Below are positions 54,804-63,167 of a stretch of DNA of 64,000 bases, piece after piece. This DNA comes from Gluconobacter japonicus (lineage in GTDB: Bacteria > Pseudomonadota > Alphaproteobacteria > Acetobacterales > Acetobacteraceae). Within the stretch, counting starts at the first letter, position 1, and every line of letters starts with the position of its first letter. The notes below the pieces were generated by a model. It was not told the DNA's origin. It did no database searches and was given only the letters and a program-made list of their open reading frames with translations. Where the stretch lies: NCBI RefSeq assembly GCF_002723975.1, contig NZ_BEWO01000007.1, positions 62,001-126,000 of the forward strand. Reading direction: 5' to 3'. The position numbers and the translations under genes are program-made.

Positions 54804-55412
54804 TTATCGGGCGTCGGCGGGAAGGGCGGAGAGGGGATTCTGAGAGCCAATGCCCCAGTAGTCATGCACCCAGCGGGTGCGGATACGGTCTGCGGCGGCA
54901 TCTTCTGCCGGCCAGCGAAGAAGGGAGTGTGCCAGATCGCGGATGTTGAGCGGTGCGTTGGCCAGGCGCACAAGGCGGCGGAAAGCTGTCAGACACTCTT
55001 CTGGATCGCGGGTTTCCAGCAGCTTTTCCAATCGATTGGGTTTGAATCTTGCGGAGGTTGCCACTTCATTCGGGGAGCCGCCGAAGTCTGTTGGTCCGAC
55101 TTCCCGGGCAACGGCATTTCGAAAAGCCTTTTGGCCGTCCGGTGCTTTTGGCGTGGGTGTTTCTGTCCGAACATGCGCGAGCACGCCCATCGTGAGAGCC
55201 AGCGCGGGCAACTCCTCGGGGGACGGAGCGGTTGGGAACTGACGCACCAGAGAGGCGAACGCGGGTTCCATCATGATATCCCAGACAGAGCCGCATCGCC
55301 GCAGGCGCGCGCTAACGGCGCGCCGACCACCCGTTTGAAGATCAGGATTGGTCGGATACAGGTCTCGCCACCATGTCACGAAGGTTTCGGTTGTTTCCTT
55401 ATCAAGACGCAT
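54804..55412 (-). CDS. cse2: Cse2 (CasB) small Cascade subunit
   Basis: A 202-residue Cse2, the all-helical small subunit present twice in Cascade that stabilises the displaced strand. ETFVTWWRDLYPTNPDLQTGGRRAVSARLRR (in part) at the N-terminus, and LARLRRLV-like helix FRRLVRLANAPLNIRDLAHSL near residue 145, fit the family. Its start overlaps the end of cas8e by 11 bases. Confidence 0.93.
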   Translation of the reverse strand: MRLDKETTETFVTWWRDLYPTNPDLQTGGRRAVSARLRRCGSVWDIMMEPAFASLVRQFPTAPSPEELPALALTMGVLAHVRTETPTPKAPDGQKAFRNAVAREVGPTDFGGSPNEVATSARFKPNRLEKLLETRDPEECLTAFRRLVRLANAPLNIRDLAHSLLRWPAEDAAADRIRTRWVHDYWGIGSQNPLSALPADAR

Positions 55413-57030
55413 GGTTTGTCCCGTTCTTTTTGGGGGCTTTGGGCGGAAGCGGCTGCTTCAGGAACTCGAAAAGCTGCTTCCCGTCTTTGGAGTGTCCGTA
55501 CAGGGTGCTGATGAGCCAGCGACGGCCGTTCCCAATCTGAATACATTCCTGAATGTCCGTATCCGGCGTAGCGGGAGCGTATTCGTCAAACAGATCCAGC
55601 GCGACACGACGGAGATCTGCCAACCAGTCATGGCAGGTCTGGTCCTGTGCCGCTGTCGGGTTCTGGCTGTATTGGGTCAGATGCTCGAAAAATGCTGGTT
55701 CCGTGCGGTTCCAGAACTCTTCGCGCAGGCAGGTGAAAAGAGACGCATCCAATTTGACCGTCGCTCCTGCCGAGAACAGAGCAGCGCGTACGGTTGAGCG
55801 AAGGGTATCGGCCACGAGGGTGGAGGCCTGAACAAGCCTGCGTGCCATGTCGTCAACGAGGAGTTGGTCTTCAGGCGTGGCGGCCCGGGGGAGAGGAAAA
55901 TGGCTTTCGGCAAAGCTGCGGAGCTTCATGTTGTCGAAATCTGCGCCGCCCGCGAAAAAGCGATCCATCGGGCGGGGAGTGTCGCCATCGTCCAGATCTG
56001 GCTGGCGGTCATTGATCCAGGTGCGGATGGCTGGCGCTTCAAAAGATGTTTCTGTCGGGACCACTAATCCAAGCCAGTGCCGGTACCGAATGCCGCCCGG
56101 TTGCGGATGCTGGAACAGGAGTTCCTTGTCCTTCCCCGGACGGTAGGTTGGCGTCAGGGGGTGACGGGGCGCCCAGTAGTTGTAGTTGGCGCCATAAGGG
56201 CGCTGACACCACCCTGTTGCCTGAACGTCGTCCGGCTCATCCGTGATGTCACACCGGGCATTGGGTTGCTCTTCAAAATTGAACCGGATCCGACGTGGCA
56301 TTCCCCACCAGGCCTGTAAGGGGTGCGCATTCAGGTCTGGAAGGATTTCAAGGTTTTTCTCTGAGGTCAGCGTTGGGACCAGCCAAGGGAAAACTTTGGG
56401 CAGATCTGCTTCGCTGGGTGGAGTGCCCAGTGGCACGTTGGCCCAGCACCGATGCCAAAGCGCGTCATGGTCGGATGGGGTTACGAATGTGATAAGGGGG
56501 CCTCCTCCGCGAAGGCCGGTCCGGTTTCCTTTGCCGCCTGAGGGGGCCCAGGACTGCATGGTGTAGAGCGCTATGGCTGCTGCTGGACGCCCCATGCGCT
56601 GCACGCGGTTTCTATGGTTGAGAAGATCCATGTTCTTCTTGATCGTCTGCTCGCCGGGGGCTTCGAACAGAAGGCGCTCAATGGGTTCGCTACCATTTGA
56701 GAGGGGCTCGAAATCCTGGAGGAAACGGGGGCCAGAACCATCCAGATTGAAGGCTTTCCGCATAGGCTCAAATGCGGCTTCCAAGTCCTCCGGTGTGGGA
56801 GGGGTGCGCCAGAGAGTACGCCATTTCCGTTCAGTGGCGGGCGGGAAAGCCGTTGCCAATAGCCCGATCAGGAATTCGATACTGGCAATCTGGAAGTCAA
56901 CGCGGGGCCAATCGAAGTCAACAACTGGATCGGTCTCAATATTTTCGACAATCTGGGAAGGACGGATAATCTCCGTCTTTTCGGATCTTCGTCGGATTGG
57001 AATCCAGGATGTTTTTATCAAATCAAACAT
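55402..57030 (-). CDS. cas8e: Cas8e (Cse1/CasA) large Cascade subunit
   Basis: A 542-residue Cse1, which reads the PAM and recruits Cas3. FDLIKTSWIPIRRRSEKTEIIRPSQI (in part) at the N-terminus, FQIASIEFLIGLLATAF, and the C-terminal four-helix bundle (LARRLVQASTLVADTLRSTV in part) are family features. The ATG follows the stop of the small membrane-peptide gene directly (TAAATG), so it is translated by coupling or read-through of ribosomes. The sequence GGKGNRTGLRGGGPL resembles the L1-type loop region of E. coli Cse1. Confidence 0.95.
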   Translation of the reverse strand: MFDLIKTSWIPIRRRSEKTEIIRPSQIVENIETDPVVDFDWPRVDFQIASIEFLIGLLATAFPPATERKWRTLWRTPPTPEDLEAAFEPMRKAFNLDGSGPRFLQDFEPLSNGSEPIERLLFEAPGEQTIKKNMDLLNHRNRVQRMGRPAAAIALYTMQSWAPSGGKGNRTGLRGGGPLITFVTPSDHDALWHRCWANVPLGTPPSEADLPKVFPWLVPTLTSEKNLEILPDLNAHPLQAWWGMPRRIRFNFEEQPNARCDITDEPDDVQATGWCQRPYGANYNYWAPRHPLTPTYRPGKDKELLFQHPQPGGIRYRHWLGLVVPTETSFEAPAIRTWINDRQPDLDDGDTPRPMDRFFAGGADFDNMKLRSFAESHFPLPRAATPEDQLLVDDMARRLVQASTLVADTLRSTVRAALFSAGATVKLDASLFTCLREEFWNRTEPAFFEHLTQYSQNPTAAQDQTCHDWLADLRRVALDLFDEYAPATPDTDIQECIQIGNGRRWLISTLYGHSKDGKQLFEFLKQPLPPKAPKKNGTNHAS

Positions 57031-57276
57031 TTATGAAATTCCGTGAGTATGAAAAATTACGGAGATATTCGCGCTTATTTTGATAGTAGAAACATATGCT
57101 TCCAAAGCATGGAAGGTCAGAAAGAGAATACTGATTGGGATTAGGATATAAAGCAAATGGAAGAGAGAATATTTTTGCGAAACAGGGGGTAAAGGCGTTA
57201 AGCTGGATAGCGGCTTCCTTCCTGATCTTTCCTCTTGAAGGATGTGATGGAAGGTCGTTTCAGATGCGGGGTGCAT
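57031..57276 (-). CDS. Small membrane peptide at the head of the Cascade operon
   Basis: An 81-residue frame starting at the ATG at 57276, which has AAGGAG six bases before it. The stop TAA is followed at once by the cas8e ATG. Residues 1-40 are soluble and polar; about 43-63 form one strong membrane helix (FHLLYILIPISILFLTFHAL); the tail has Ser/Ile/Lys residues. The coding region is visibly AT-rich compared with the cas genes around it. I know no cas family with this form. Position, ribosome-binding site and the stop-start junction argue that it is translated. Possible roles include a membrane sensor, an ancillary Cas protein or a toxin guarded by Cascade; none is demonstrated. Confidence 0.6.
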   Translation of the reverse strand: MHPASETTFHHILQEERSGRKPLSSLTPLPPVSQKYSLFHLLYILIPISILFLTFHALEAYVSTIKISANISVIFHTHGIS

Positions 57277-57385
57277 AAAATCTCCTTGTGTTTGCGGGGG
57301 TGGTTCAGCGTAGAGGCTGAAATCAAAGCTGAGCCACCTCATTTCCGAAAGGTGACAGAACAAACCCTAGAAAGCAATATTGATA

Positions 57386-57408
57386 ATCCATGGTAGAAAA
57401 TAGAACTT
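57386..57408 (-). promoter_or_regulatory. Predicted Cascade target site (PAM plus seed) before Cascade operon
   Basis: Read on the minus strand, AAG (57408-57406) is followed by TTCTATTT-T-CTACC-A-TGGAT (57405-57386). The same 20 positions begin the spacer-like sequence at 57472-57453, with mismatches only at positions 9 and 15. AAG is the canonical type I-E PAM, and positions 1-8 (the seed) match fully. Beyond position 20 the match disappears. Such partial matches allow binding but not cleavage by Cascade-Cas3. The site lies about 110 bases before the small ORF, in the region where the cas8e operon promoter must be. Confidence 0.6.
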
Positions 57409-57434
57409 AAAAAATATCCCCGCTTTCGCGGGGA
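57409..57434 (-). terminator. Terminator formed by degenerate repeat downstream of cas3
   Basis: On the minus strand CCCCGC-GAAA-GCGGGG (57433-57418) forms a six to seven base-pair stem with a GNRA tetraloop and is followed by ATATTTTTT (57417-57409). This is a good intrinsic terminator for the cas3 transcript and would set the 3' end of the crRNA-like RNA. Confidence 0.7.
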
Positions 57435-57501
57435 ACGCGGGTTAAAGCACCTATCCAAGGTAGGAAATAGAACGGTTCATCCCCGCTTATGCGGGGAACA
57501 T
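57410..57501 (-). ncRNA. crRNA-like element between cas3 and cas8e (CreR-type candidate)
   Basis: Two degenerate copies of the array repeat flank one 34-base spacer-like stretch (57439-57472). Repeat B (57473-57501) matches the array repeat except for the loop (ATAA) and first base; its CCCCGC/GCGGGG stem and ATGAACCG handle are intact, so Cas6e should cut it. Repeat A (57410-57438) keeps the stem but has a GAAA loop and a T-run in place of the handle. The spacer-like part begins with a full seed match to the adjacent DNA with an AAG PAM. Layout and partial complementarity are those of CreA/CreR RNAs, which guide Cascade to repress a nearby promoter. It would be made from the 3' end of the cas3 message. 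Confidence 0.6.
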
Positions 57502-60162
57502 TAACCCAGTGGCTTTATGATACTGGAGTCTCAAAGCATTGTCATCTTTGTCGCAGGCGGTCCCTTCAAATCCACCTTCCTCCGCCGCAAACAGAACAAG
57601 GACCAGAATGTCGTTCACGGCCTCCCGCTCCCAGCGGGGCCAGCAGGCACGGGCGGTTTCAATGGCGGTTTGTAGGCCTTCCGGGGGAGAGCAGGATGTC
57701 AGGCGTCTGCGGGCCACGCGGATTTCAGAGAGTGCCCATGCCCGTGCGGGATCGTCGTCGTCTGCGTAAGGGCGAATGATGCCGTTTTTGAGAAGCGCAA
57801 GGCGGACCACAACTGTTGGATCGGTTTCCAGTCGTGTGCGGGCCTGCAGGTCGGTATCCCATTGGCCTGTTCCGGGATCATAGGGCTCGCCCGTTTTCAG
57901 AACCGTCTGTCGTCCCAACCCCTGGGCGCCGATATTTTTGCCCTGCGTGGTGAGCATTTCTTTTTCAAGCGCAGCGGGAACGCTGTCAGGGGATGTTGAG
58001 TCTGCAACCTCTTCAATGATCGGACGAACGTCTTCGGGGGTTCGGAGAATATTGCGTGAAAATAGCGCGCGAGCCGTGCGCCAGAGCAGGGCAGGATCTC
58101 GATAAACGGCCGCTGTTCCGGGCAGGACACGGCGGATCCAGTTTGCATCCGGATCCGAAACAGGGGGCGGGGAAATAATATCCAGTTGCGGGGAACTGAG
58201 GGGGCGATTGCTGCGATGATGACGCCAGAGGCGCCCCGCTCTCTGGATCAGGAGATCAGCGGGGGCAAGGTCCGTAATGAGGGCATCAAAATCCACGTCC
58301 AGAGACTGTTCCAGGATTTGCGAAGAAACGAGAACGCCAGTCCTTTCTTCGGGGGACGACTGTTTGCCAAACTTCCGAAGAATGTCCTGCTCGATTGCAA
58401 GTCGGTCCACCATGGCGAAACGGGCGTGGAACAGTTGAACTTTCACGCCTCTGGCACGAAGGGCTTCGGCACTTGCGATGGCGTCATCAACGGTATTGCG
58501 GATCCATGCAATGGCAGCGCCGGTGCTAGCGAGGTTCATAATACGGGCTTCAGCTTCGTCCGGGTCTGAAAGCCGGTTGATTGTAACGGTTCTGCCCAGC
58601 CCGGGACGTGGTTCACAGGGCGTTTCCATAGGGGGAGCGGTTGTCGAGACCAGTGTGGTCAGAGGGTAATGCGTGTCCTGCAGAGTCGTTCCGGGCAGAC
58701 CCAGTCCTTTGCGGAATGCGTTCACCAGTGTGGTTCTGAGGGCATGGGACAGGGTTGCGGAGAGAAGGATGACTGAGCCGCCACGAGAGGCGTGAAGAGT
58801 CAGAAGTTCCTTCATTTCCTCAGTCATGTATGGGTCAAAGCTGTGAATTTCGTCACAGCACAGGATCTTGTTGCTTAGTCCCTGCCGTCGGACGGTCGTG
58901 TAACGGACGGGCAGGACGGCCATGAGAGCCTGGTCGATGGTGCCGATACCGACCTGCGCCAGCAGCGCGCGCCGGTTCTCCGAGGCCAGCCATTCGGAAC
59001 AGGCGGCCTCGCCGGGTTGCTTCTGATGCTCTGGCGTTGAAAAAGACGGTTTTTCCGAAAGGATTGTTTGCGTGAACCGCTCTGAAAGGCGGGCTTTTCC
59101 GTGTGCGAGCGCAAGGGATGGCCGATCCAGGGGATGAAACATTTTCCCGTATGCCGCAGCGACACGATCAAACATTGCATTGGCTGTTGCCATGGTTGGA
59201 AGAGCCAGAAAAAGTCCGCTGGCGTGGCCGCGTGCAATCAGCCGATGGGACAGAATCAGGGCCGCTTCCGTTTTGCCGCTCCCGGTCATGTCTTCAATGA
59301 CGATGAGCGTTGGTCCATCAGGAAGTGGGACGGTTTCAGCCCAGTGCTGCAATGGGGAGAGGGCGTGCTTTTCGAGGTGGGGCAGAAGAGTCTTTGCTGT
59401 CTGGAAAGGCGTGGTGCGAACAGACCCAAGTCCTGCCTGTAGAACGGCCTTCTGGGCCTGGGGCAGGGCTTTGTTCCAGAAATAGGCGGAGGGGTCTTTC
59501 AGGTCCTGGGGGTTGATATAGGGAAACCATGTATGGTTTGAACCAATCCAGTCTGCTATCGGGAGATATTCCGCGAGGCGCCAGGCGAGACTGTCCATGG
59601 CTGCTTCCGTGATGTCTTCCGGGAAGGGGGGCGGCTGGAAAAGAGAGGCCATGACGGTCAGGAAGGATTGGGCTGCTTCCAGAGTTTTTTCTCCAAGAGA
59701 CATCAGGTTTGCAGGACGTTGGTAGGCTCGGCTGACCGGTTTGCCATGATGACCGGCAACCCCTGTGAAAATCCGGAGTTTTTCCGTTACTGACCAGTCC
59801 GGGAAAAGGGTTCGCAACACGGGGTGAGTACTGAGTTGTCCCAGAAGCTGTAAGCCCGCAGCATCGTGTCGTGGACCTGGAGGGAGGGCGGCGGGAGTAT
59901 GGCCAAGAGCTGCAGGCCAGAGGTCCGGGCGGAGGAACTGGAAGGTTGCTCCCAGTTTGCCGATGTCATGCAGGCTGGCGAGAAAGCCTAGAAGCCGCCG
60001 ATCCAGAGGTTGATGATTGATAAGAGGGAGCATGCTTTCCGGCAGGCTAATCGCAACGGCTGCCACATCCAGGCAATGTGCGAGGACAGGATGCATGGGG
60101 TGGAGAGCCCCGGTTTGCATGTCTGTTTTGGCCCAGAACTGAGCCAGATCCGTCATATCCAT
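57487..60162 (-). CDS. cas3: Cas3 helicase-nuclease (type I-E)
   Basis: An 891-residue Cas3 that nicks, unwinds and degrades DNA bound by Cascade. The HD nuclease has His21/His24-type residues in GALHPMHPVLAHCLDV and LASLHDIGKLGATFQ (His65-Asp66). The SF2 helicase has Walker A EDMTGSGKTEAALIL (about 290-300), the DEIH box in CCDEIHSFDP, LLSATLSHAL and QRAGRLWRHHR. Length matches E. coli Cas3 (888). The last four codons (MFPA) and the TAA stop are supplied by a CRISPR repeat copy; the stop lies in the hairpin loop. The gene is separated from the Cascade operon by about 210 bases that hold the crRNA-like element. Confidence 0.96.
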   Translation of the reverse strand: MDMTDLAQFWAKTDMQTGALHPMHPVLAHCLDVAAVAISLPESMLPLINHQPLDRRLLGFLASLHDIGKLGATFQFLRPDLWPAALGHTPAALPPGPRHDAAGLQLLGQLSTHPVLRTLFPDWSVTEKLRIFTGVAGHHGKPVSRAYQRPANLMSLGEKTLEAAQSFLTVMASLFQPPPFPEDITEAAMDSLAWRLAEYLPIADWIGSNHTWFPYINPQDLKDPSAYFWNKALPQAQKAVLQAGLGSVRTTPFQTAKTLLPHLEKHALSPLQHWAETVPLPDGPTLIVIEDMTGSGKTEAALILSHRLIARGHASGLFLALPTMATANAMFDRVAAAYGKMFHPLDRPSLALAHGKARLSERFTQTILSEKPSFSTPEHQKQPGEAACSEWLASENRRALLAQVGIGTIDQALMAVLPVRYTTVRRQGLSNKILCCDEIHSFDPYMTEEMKELLTLHASRGGSVILLSATLSHALRTTLVNAFRKGLGLPGTTLQDTHYPLTTLVSTTAPPMETPCEPRPGLGRTVTINRLSDPDEAEARIMNLASTGAAIAWIRNTVDDAIASAEALRARGVKVQLFHARFAMVDRLAIEQDILRKFGKQSSPEERTGVLVSSQILEQSLDVDFDALITDLAPADLLIQRAGRLWRHHRSNRPLSSPQLDIISPPPVSDPDANWIRRVLPGTAAVYRDPALLWRTARALFSRNILRTPEDVRPIIEEVADSTSPDSVPAALEKEMLTTQGKNIGAQGLGRQTVLKTGEPYDPGTGQWDTDLQARTRLETDPTVVVRLALLKNGIIRPYADDDDPARAWALSEIRVARRRLTSCSPPEGLQTAIETARACWPRWEREAVNDILVLVLFAAEEGGFEGTACDKDDNALRLQYHKATGLMFPA

Positions 60163-60322
60163 TCAATCATGCTCCCATCCGGTCATATCAGACGGGATTG
60201 TCTCCGATGAGGCAAGGTCAGGAAATTTGGCCTTTGCCATTGTTCGAGAGCCATGGAAGCAGTTACACGTTTCGCAGGTTTGTGCGGGTTGCGCGATCAG
60301 GGTCGGTTCAGAGGAAACATGC

Positions 60323-60901
60323 GTGGCAAAACGGGTTTTGAAGGAGGAGGAAGTGGCTTTGTGGCGCATGGTCGTGCGCGATATTGCTCCCATGCATCCT
60401 GCTCGCGCGAAGCCTGAGCCGCAGCCCGTTTCCCAGAAGATCAAGGAAGACCCAAAGCCGATGAAGGCTCTGTCGGCCGCTGTGACGGTGCCGGAAAGGG
60501 AGTTGTCTTTTGGGGCGATGCTTGCGCGCCCGGTGGTTCGCCGGACCCGAGCGCAGGATCTCCGCATTGGGGTTCGTGCACCCGGGCTGGATGATACGAG
60601 TTGGAAGCGTCTTTCGCGTGGCAATCTCAAGGTCGATGCCAAGCTGGATCTGCATGGGTATATTGTTCAGGACGCTTTTGATCGCCTGATCGAGTTCATG
60701 CATCGCGCCAAGGCCAGAAACTGGCGTTGTGTCGAGGTTGTGACCGGGCTGGGAAGTGGAGCGACGAGCGGCCTGATCCGTCGTGAACTGCCGCTGTGGC
60801 TTCAGAGGGCGGATATTCGCCCGATGGTGCTTGCTGTTGTGCATCCGCACGCCGCCAATCATGGCTCCGTGCGGATTTTGCTGCGTACGAAACGGAAGTA
60901 G
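60323..60901 (+). CDS. Smr domain protein
   Basis: A 192-residue protein with a C-terminal Smr domain (KLDLHGYIVQDAFDRLIEFM, VVTGLGSGATSGLIRREL, with the LDLHG and TGLG motifs). Proteins of this kind are small nucleases related to the MutS2 C-terminus; newer work links Smr domains to cleavage of mRNA at collided ribosomes. The GTG start at 60323 has GAGGAAA before it and gives the usual N-terminus (KRVLKEEEVALWRMVVRDI). The upstream extension of the frame is not similar to the family. In other alphaproteobacteria it lies right after mltA; here the CRISPR locus is in between. Confidence 0.85.
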   Translation: MAKRVLKEEEVALWRMVVRDIAPMHPARAKPEPQPVSQKIKEDPKPMKALSAAVTVPERELSFGAMLARPVVRRTRAQDLRIGVRAPGLDDTSWKRLSRGNLKVDAKLDLHGYIVQDAFDRLIEFMHRAKARNWRCVEVVTGLGSGATSGLIRRELPLWLQRADIRPMVLAVVHPHAANHGSVRILLRTKRK

Positions 60902-60904
60902 ATT

Positions 60905-61996
60905 TCAGATCGGGCGTGTTTCCTGCCCCAGTCTCCAGCGCGGTGTGTTCATGGCAATCCAGCGCCTCAGGGCGAGGATAGCTCCTATGTCTGGTGTGGC
61001 GCGGGACAGGAAGGGAGCAGCGTTATCACCGGCAGCCAGCATGAAATGGTGTTTTTCTGCCCAGCGGTGCACGGTCGGATCAACAGCCGCATCCCAACAG
61101 GCTTTCTGCCAGCTTTTGACCAAATCAGGCGGCGTCAACATGGGAAGTGCCACAGTCAGGGCTGTATAGGTGCTGGCCGAGACTGCCTGCCATGCTCTGT
61201 AGAGCGCGCCTTCTGGCGGGCGCCTCCGGGCCTGCTGATAGGCCTCAAGGAAGTTCGGAATGCTGTTTGCGCTTGTCTCGGCCAGATCGCCTGTATGATA
61301 AAGCGGGACCGTGTCTGGGGGCAGTTTGGCCAGAATGTCCTCAACCGGAACCCCGAGTGTGTAGGGAAGAAGCTGCACGGCATCGACCTGGTTGTTGGCC
61401 AACGCGTCCAGCGCATCCTCCGTGCGAACAAAGCCGGAAACAGGGATGGGGCGCAGACCCAGCAGGGTCAGGCCCAGCAATGCATCAAGTTCCGTCCCTG
61501 TTGGCCGTGACACGGCGAGACGAACAGGATGATCGTGGAAAAAGCCTTTGAGGCGGCTTTTAAGAGTTTTGTGCAGTTCTGCCCGGGCAATGACCACCGT
61601 TGTGGTGTGAGCCGTCAGCAGGGGCGTCCATCGGGTAAAATCATAATGGACGCGTGAATCGCCCGTGAGTGAGGCCAGCAGAACACTTCCCGGTGCAATC
61701 AGGGCTGTGCTGCCATCGGGGGCCGTATTGGCGTCAAAGAGGTTTGCCGCCCGTACACCATCCTGACCGATGTCAGGTGTGATTTCGAGTGGTGCATCCA
61801 GGCCTAGCGTATGAGAAATGACGCCCGCGGCCAGTTCTGCAAACTGACCCTGTATGGAGGCCAGTGTTCCACCAAGGAGGAGGCGGGCATCAGAAATATC
61901 TGCGGCCTGAGCCCCCGCCAACGGTATGGCGCTTCCGGCACCGAGCAGGGCCAGCCCTTTCAGGCAGTCACGGCGGGTCGGAGAATGGGGCATCAC
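60905..61996 (-). CDS. Tat-exported TctC/Bug-like substrate-binding protein
   Basis: A 363-residue periplasmic protein. The N-terminus has a twin-arginine signal ([20 protein letters not shown], cleavage near AQA at about residue 31). The rest resembles the Bug/TctC binding proteins: [34 protein letters not shown] (in part), [17 protein letters not shown] and [23 protein letters not shown]. Such proteins usually serve tripartite tricarboxylate transporters, but no TctA/TctB genes are here; stand-alone members are common and may act in sensing. Its start overlaps the hemF stop (ATGA), so it is translated from the hemF message. Ligand unknown. Confidence 0.7.
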   Translation of the reverse strand: MMPHSPTRRDCLKGLALLGAGSAIPLAGAQAADISDARLLLGGTLASIQGQFAELAAGVISHTLGLDAPLEITPDIGQDGVRAANLFDANTAPDGSTALIAPGSVLLASLTGDSRVHYDFTRWTPLLTAHTTTVVIARAELHKTLKSRLKGFFHDHPVRLAVSRPTGTELDALLGLTLLGLRPIPVSGFVRTEDALDALANNQVDAVQLLPYTLGVPVEDILAKLPPDTVPLYHTGDLAETSANSIPNFLEAYQQARRRPPEGALYRAWQAVSASTYTALTVALPMLTPPDLVKSWQKACWDAAVDPTVHRWAEKHHFMLAAGDNAAPFLSRATPDIGAILALRRWIAMNTPRWRLGQETRPI

Positions 61997-62910
61997 GGCC
62001 AGCGGACTTCCGGTGGCATGCTCATCAGGATTGCTTCCGTGTTGCCGCCTGTTTTCAGGCCAAACAGGGTTCCGCGATCATGGAGCAGATTGAATTCGAC
62101 GTAGCGACCACGGCGAATGAGCTGGGCTTCCCGGTCTGCTTCTGTCCAGGGATTGAACATGCGACGGCGGACCACGGCGGGGTAGGCGTCGTGGAAAGCC
62201 ATCCCCACGTCCTTTGTGAAGGCAAAGTCGCCTTCCAGGCTGCCGGTCGAGAACTGATCGTAGAAGATGCCACCCAGGCCGCGGGGTTCGTCACGGTGAT
62301 GGAGATGGAAGTAGCGGTCACACCATTCCTTGAAGCGCGGATAGTGTTCCGGATCATGCTTGTTGCACGCGGCTTCAAACATCTTGTGGAAGTAGTCCGC
62401 GTCACTGCGGGCTTCGGCGCTGTCAGGGAACATTGGCGTAATGTCGCCACCGCCGCCAAACCAGCCCTTGGTCGTGATGATCATGCGCGTATTGAAATGC
62501 GCGGCACTGACATGGGGATTGCAGGGGTGCGCGACGAGAGAAACGCCTGTTGCAAAGAAGCGTGGGTCTTCCGATGCACCGGGAATGTTTTTGCGGAATT
62601 CGGGAGAGAACTCACCCCAGACCGTGGAGACGTTGACGCCCACTTTCTCGAAGACACGGCCCCGCATGACGGACATGACGCCACCGCCACCTTCCGGTCG
62701 GCTCCATGCGGTACGGGTGAAGCGACCGGCTTCCGTGCGGTCCCGGAGAACCTGTGAGCAACCTTCGACGGCCTCGTCTTCGAGTTGCTCGTAGGACGCG
62801 CAGATCCGGTCCCGGAGAGTTTCAAACCAGGCTTTCGCCTCACGCTTTAGCGTATCATGAGGCACATCCGGGCGAACGAGTTCAGCAAAATCGGGGCTGA
62901 TCTGGTCCAT
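61993..62910 (-). CDS. hemF: Oxygen-dependent coproporphyrinogen-III oxidase
   Basis: A 305-residue HemF that converts coproporphyrinogen III to protoporphyrinogen IX with oxygen. Diagnostic parts are [42 protein letters not shown] with active-site His, [34 protein letters not shown] and [18 protein letters not shown] (each in part). The ATG at 62910 follows GGGAGAG and fits the family; an in-frame start 18 bases up is less likely. The oxygen-dependent form suits an obligate aerobe. hemC and hemD are at 43-45 kb, unlinked. Confidence 0.95.
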   Translation of the reverse strand: MDQISPDFAELVRPDVPHDTLKREAKAWFETLRDRICASYEQLEDEAVEGCSQVLRDRTEAGRFTRTAWSRPEGGGGVMSVMRGRVFEKVGVNVSTVWGEFSPEFRKNIPGASEDPRFFATGVSLVAHPCNPHVSAAHFNTRMIITTKGWFGGGGDITPMFPDSAEARSDADYFHKMFEAACNKHDPEHYPRFKEWCDRYFHLHHRDEPRGLGGIFYDQFSTGSLEGDFAFTKDVGMAFHDAYPAVVRRRMFNPWTEADREAQLIRRGRYVEFNLLHDRGTLFGLKTGGNTEAILMSMPPEVRWP

Positions 62911-63167
62911 TTTTCTCTCCCCTACCATCCTGGGTACAAAATCACGTTACGTGGGATGTCCTAGCAAATCGCGCTTGATACGAACAGTTGGTTGGTTGCA
63001 TGTCTGCTGCGGCTCTGTGGCGTGATGATGGCAGAGAGTGTCTTGCCGCTTCGTAAATATGAAACCGTTTTTTGCACCGGGCTGAGCAGCAGAGGCTTGC
63101 GCAGGACTTCGGTCTCGTGTTCCTGAACGATCCTCAAACATGTTCATCAGGGGCGGATTGAACACTC
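62911..63167. other. Divergent intergenic region hemF/mtnP
   Basis: This 257-base gap between hemF (minus) and mtnP (plus) contains the promoters of both by position. I see no convincing -35/-10 pair, riboswitch fold or repeat. A 72-codon minus-strand frame here has no family or ribosome-binding-site support and was not annotated. Confidence 0.5.

Noticed and set aside
57481-57496. A transposon end or palindromic mobile repeat at the cas3 terminus
   Set aside because: The sequence is explained by the CRISPR repeat stem; there is no transposase, target duplication or second distant copy.
57410-57501. Interpretation of the two repeats after cas3 as a simple remnant of a second CRISPR array
   Set aside because: Considered, but the seed match to adjacent DNA with an AAG PAM, the terminator-like second repeat and the placement before the Cascade operon are better explained by a regulatory element. 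A remnant that arose by local duplication remains the main alternative.
62947-63165. 72-codon minus-strand frame between hemF and mtnP
   Set aside because: Composition is not coding-like, there is no ribosome-binding site, and it covers the promoter region of two divergent genes.
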